From Spongospora subterranea f. sp. subterranea (taxonomy: Eukaryota; Endomyxa: Phytomyxea; Phytomyxea; Plasmodiophorida), in the NCBI GenBank assembly GCA_049724395.1, contig JAUGWO010000067.1, positions 1 through 64,000 of the forward strand: DNA of 64,000 nucleotides. The letters run 5' to 3'. The translations under genes were made by a program, and so were the position numbers. This document shows positions 60,613 through 64,000 of this stretch, piece by piece; the stretch's first letter is position 1, and each line of letters starts with the position of its first letter. A model generated the notes under the pieces. That model did not search any database. It was not told the DNA's origin and saw only the letters and a list, made by a program, of their open reading frames with translations.

Positions 60613-63158
60613 ATGGCACGCCCCGAGCAACATAACGACGATTGGGATAGACTTTGGAAGTCTGATGGGCTGAAAACCGCCAGGGACGTTGAGCAACAAC
60701 TTCGTGCAGATGCTTCTGAGAAGGTCTATTATCCGTTGCCCGAATTGAAATCCTTCAGCTCTGAATGTAAAACCTATAACTTCAGGTCGAGGAATTACGA
60801 AGTCTAATTGGAGACCGATTTCGTGATATTCTCCATACGGCAGATTCTATAGGATCCATGAATTGCGAATTATCTCAAGCCATCGCTGATATTCAAGGAC
60901 TGCTCTCGCAATTCATGAACGCAGGCGAACTTGTTGAGTCGATCAAACAGAAAACCTTATCCAGAATCGCATCTGAGGAAGCTCAAGAAAAGCAACTCCA
61001 ACTGTACCGATCAGCTCGTGTCTGCGCCGCTTTCACCCCTGAACGGGTTTGGCAGGCTATGGATTCTGGCAAATTGTGTGAGAGCGTATCTGAATATCTG
61101 AAGGGAATTGATGCGCTGCAACATTGCGACCTAATTGGCGACTTCTGGGTTGATCAAAGGGGGTCAATCGCCGATCTTAAGCGGCAAATTTTTGAATGTT
61201 GCCGGGATCGTGTCGCAGACGCTGTTGACCCTGTTGCGGACGAGGACGCCTTTAAAGCGATAACATTGCTTAATAAGCTGGACAGCCCGAGCGCGTTCGT
61301 TCAGTTTCTGGATCTACGATATCAGGGAATGCGCCATCTTCTGGAGTCCAATGCCAATAGCCATCAACTAGCCCATCAGATCCGTTTAACTTTTACCGAG
61401 TTTTATGACTGGTTTATCAAACCAGGAAGGCTGATAAATGACGCAATTGACGTCGCAAACCTGAGGTCTACTTTATCAGCGTGGTTCAACGAAAATTTTG
61501 TTGTGCTAGTCACGGGTACGCTCCCAAGTACCCTTAAAAGCTTTGACGCCGAAAGGCTTGCCGCTGATCGTGATCAAGTCTTACATGTATTGTATCGAGG
61601 CAAGACTGCTTCGTGGCCTGTGTCTTTATCAGAAAGCTTTTCCTCTGACATTGACTTATGGGATGCTGTATTCCATAACGCGTTTGAAGAGGCACTTGTT
61701 TTGCAGTCAACTCAGCTTTTTGATCACATTCCGTCATTGCTTTTAGAACATTTGGAGGAAACAATGAAGCTATTTGACGCTGGCGGTCTTAAACAAAGCC
61801 CGAGAAATGGCGCTAATGCACGCCGTAACAGCGTGTTTTGGAGAAAAATGATGGATAAGCAAGGAGAAACTTGGGATCCGATTTTCTCTATTCTGTCAAG
61901 TATTACTGATGTATTCACGAACGCGCTGCAATGCTCGTGTAGGACCTCCTTCTCGCTGACGGATTCATCTATCGCTAATTTATATTCATGTTCAAGACTA
62001 TCGAGTCTTATTTCCGACCGACTTTCACAAATAATTAGGGATCATTGTTTCAATGCGCTTAGATCTGCAGCTGAACTATGTGCTTCTAAAATCAGCGATG
62101 ATTCTGAAATTGAACGCGCTTTGTTTCTTGGGGCGTTATGCCAACGGCTGTGGTTGGGATCTGTCAGTGCTAAGGAAGTGCTTGATTCGGAACAGTTCGA
62201 AAAGTTACGTGGCATATTCTTGTCGGTGACGTTAAAGGCGTATTCTGTTTGGGTGCACTCCCAAGGATCGGCCCTGTGCAATAATCTCCAAATTGCAATC
62301 GTGAAGTCGTTCAAAACGTGGGAGACCATCAAGGTCAATGAACTTGTTGATACCAAAGCTTGGGTCGTCATTGATAATGTTCAAGTTCCCTGTTACGCTT
62401 CTCCGCATTTCACTTCATTGTTGTACAACCTCAATCAATGCATTCAGAATTTGCAGGAAGTGGAGTGTAACGCTGCCGTGTTTTCCTATATTCTTGGCCA
62501 CGTAAGCTCCCTGATCTCAGCAAACGCCACAGATATTCTCCCGGCATTAGCCAAGTTACCTCAACCTGCTCGCATTCAATTCCTTTTTGACGTTTCTTTC
62601 GTGTTTGCTTGCATTGCAATTCCAGCTAATGTACTCACGTCACATAATCTGTCCGATGACTATACTGTTCATGTTGCTACGTTATTAAGGTCTATCCGTT
62701 CCATGATAGATCCCGTTACGGTTTCTGCGATTGATCACCCTTTACGAGAAAATATTTCGGTTCATGTTGCGCGGTGCTCCGTTGTGTTGGGCTCAATATG
62801 TCGCAACGTCCCAGCGGTTTCTCTCCAGAAAATGCGAGCGTTTCAGTCAGCGGCAAACATTATTCCGTTAAGATCCGTCAATAATGTACATCTGCCAAAC
62901 ATTCCTGTTGGCCTTTACACATCCAGAGTCGTTAAGCGGGATGAAATGATTGAGGCAACATGTGATGCAGATCCCCTCAACGAAGCAATCCCTTTAACAG
63001 AATCGCCTAAGAAACCAGATGTATCTTCAGGCGTCGATGCTCGCGTAGCTGCTTCCGCTACGAAGTGGTTCAATGACGCCACTATCGGTATCAGTTCCGC
63101 CACAAGCGGGTTTTCTTCTATGTTCAAACATTATTCTAAACAGCAACATCCATCATAA
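60613..63158 (+). CDS. COG1: Conserved oligomeric Golgi complex subunit 1
   Basis: COG lobe A subunit of the tethering complex for retrograde vesicle traffic within the Golgi. Exons are 60613-60723 and 60786-63158 (62-nt intron), 828 codons with an exact frame across the joint. The conserved N-terminal Vps51-type helix is rebuilt by the splice: ARDVEQQLRADASEK, then VEELRSLIGDRFRDILHTAD and SIGSMN. A long helical body follows, typical of CATCHR-family tethers, ending near SSATSGFSSMFKHYSKQ. I chose the ATG at 60613 (MARPEQHND) because the helix begins soon after; an in-frame ATG at about 60499 would add 38 residues. Confidence 0.88.
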
Positions 63159-63220
63159 GCTAGTTGTATCTGTCTATGATCAAATTCCGTACCTTTCAAA
63201 ACGATTACGGTTTCTAGGAA

Positions 63221-64000
63221 ATGGTTAGCTCGGCATTACAGTCGGCGATTCTCGACGTGGAATGTGATACAAGCGCAGCGTTCCGCGATGAAGAATTTGA
63301 GTCCTTGTCCAACGGTCTTGATCAGTTACAAACCGTTATTTCTGATGTTCAATTGGAGATGAGAGGCGTTCAGAGTATCAAGCAGCAATATGCAATTCTG
63401 CTTAACAAGTACCTGAGGCAGGCTGCAGAGTTGACCGAATTACAGACAACAATATCGCAGCTCAAAAAACAAAATTTCGATTTGGATGCAGCAAGTGCTA
63501 GATTACCGCAATGTGAGGAGCAGCTGCAAAAGCAGAAAAACCTCACTCAAGAAATCTCTGACGCACTACAATCAGCTACAGCCACATTAGCAAATCGAGA
63601 AGTTGAACATCAAACGGAAATTCAAACCAAAGAATCAATGCGAAAACATCAGGATCAGGTCATTGTCGATTTACACGAGAGGCTGCGTCAAACTCAAGCA
63701 AAGTCCGATATCGCAGTTCCATTTGCAGACACCGCTGCGACGGTGAAAGCTGATAACATGACGAAAGATGTTGATGTGCAGACGGAGAATGGCCCTTGTC
63801 CAGTGATTAGCTCTTATTTACAGCTGAAAGCTGTATCTACCTTACAGGAATGCGCTTTACGATCGAAATTCGGAGACCAGGATACCTCAAAAGAAAGCGC
63901 GTCCTTTTGGAATCGAATCAATACATACCAGCGCGAAACTGAGCAGCTAAAGAAGACGATTGATAAAATCAGCTCCTGTAACGTCAGAAGACGACGTTGT
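63221..64000 (+). CDS. Coiled-coil protein, 5' part only (runs off the window)
   Basis: The frame from the ATG at 63221 is open to the last base (260 codons, no stop), 62 bp after COG1. From about residue 25 to 170 it shows heptad-rich coiled coil (LDQLQTVISDVQLEM, LTELQTTISQLKKQ, EEQLQKQKNLTQEI), then a DVDVQTENG segment and more coil. It is rich in Gln and Glu, and could be a centrosomal, golgin or cytoskeletal protein. No specific family is recognised and the C-terminal part is not visible. Confidence 0.7.
   Translation, partial: MVSSALQSAILDVECDTSAAFRDEEFESLSNGLDQLQTVISDVQLEMRGVQSIKQQYAILLNKYLRQAAELTELQTTISQLKKQNFDLDAASARLPQCEEQLQKQKNLTQEISDALQSATATLANREVEHQTEIQTKESMRKHQDQVIVDLHERLRQTQAKSDIAVPFADTAATVKADNMTKDVDVQTENGPCPVISSYLQLKAVSTLQECALRSKFGDQDTSKESASFWNRINTYQRETEQLKKTIDKISSCNVRRRRC

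Overview
This is eukaryotic nuclear DNA. Genes lie on both strands and most are split by short introns of about 43-62 nt with GT..AG ends, GTA-type donors and a (c)TAAC-like branch site just before the acceptor. The gene set points to a flagellated or centriole-bearing opisthokont protist or an early-diverging zoosporic fungus: fungal-type lysine synthesis (LYS1 and LYS2), a PET127-type mitochondrial RNA-turnover protein, a centriolin-like LRR/coiled-coil protein, and chytrid/protist-type mobile elements. This placement is inferred from gene content only.

Layout. 1-9.9 kb is an accessory, transposon-rich block: an intact Tc1-like DD34E transposase with a convergent ORF of unknown function, palindromic repeats, a broken Penelope-like retroelement preceded by a head-to-head duplication, and a PIF/Harbinger element (transposase plus possible Myb/SANT-type partner) followed by dispersed and fold-back repeats. 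10.3-30 kb is a housekeeping block: centriolin-like protein (-), UAP56/DDX39 helicase (+), lipoyl synthase (-), WDR5 (-), a KOW-like protein (-), Mpv17 family (-), MON1 (-), a Sec14/CRAL-TRIO protein (-) and a small SPEC3/Stum-like membrane protein (+). 30-41 kb is one giant armadillo-repeat gene (+). 41.3-47.9 kb (-) is the most striking locus. A single gene encodes saccharopine dehydrogenase (LYS1) fused in frame to alpha-aminoadipate reductase (LYS2), with an extra condensation-domain N-lobe in the joint. 48-53 kb holds a glutathione S-transferase, NOC4 and PET127 (all +). 53-60.5 kb is a second repeat-rich block, with a fold-back element, a secreted protein carrying 19 copies of a 16-residue repeat, and retrotransposon Gag fossils. 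60.6-64 kb holds COG1 and the start of a coiled-coil gene running off the end.

Functionally most genes are unrelated housekeeping: mRNA export (DDX39), histone methylation (WDR5), mitochondrial cofactor and RNA metabolism (LIAS, PET127), endolysosome fusion (MON1), Golgi tethering (COG1), ribosome biogenesis (NOC4) and lysine synthesis. Several splice junctions were confirmed by frame: the DDX39 exons sum to exactly 427 codons, GST to 209 and COG1 to 828. Where a start or junction is uncertain the entry says so.
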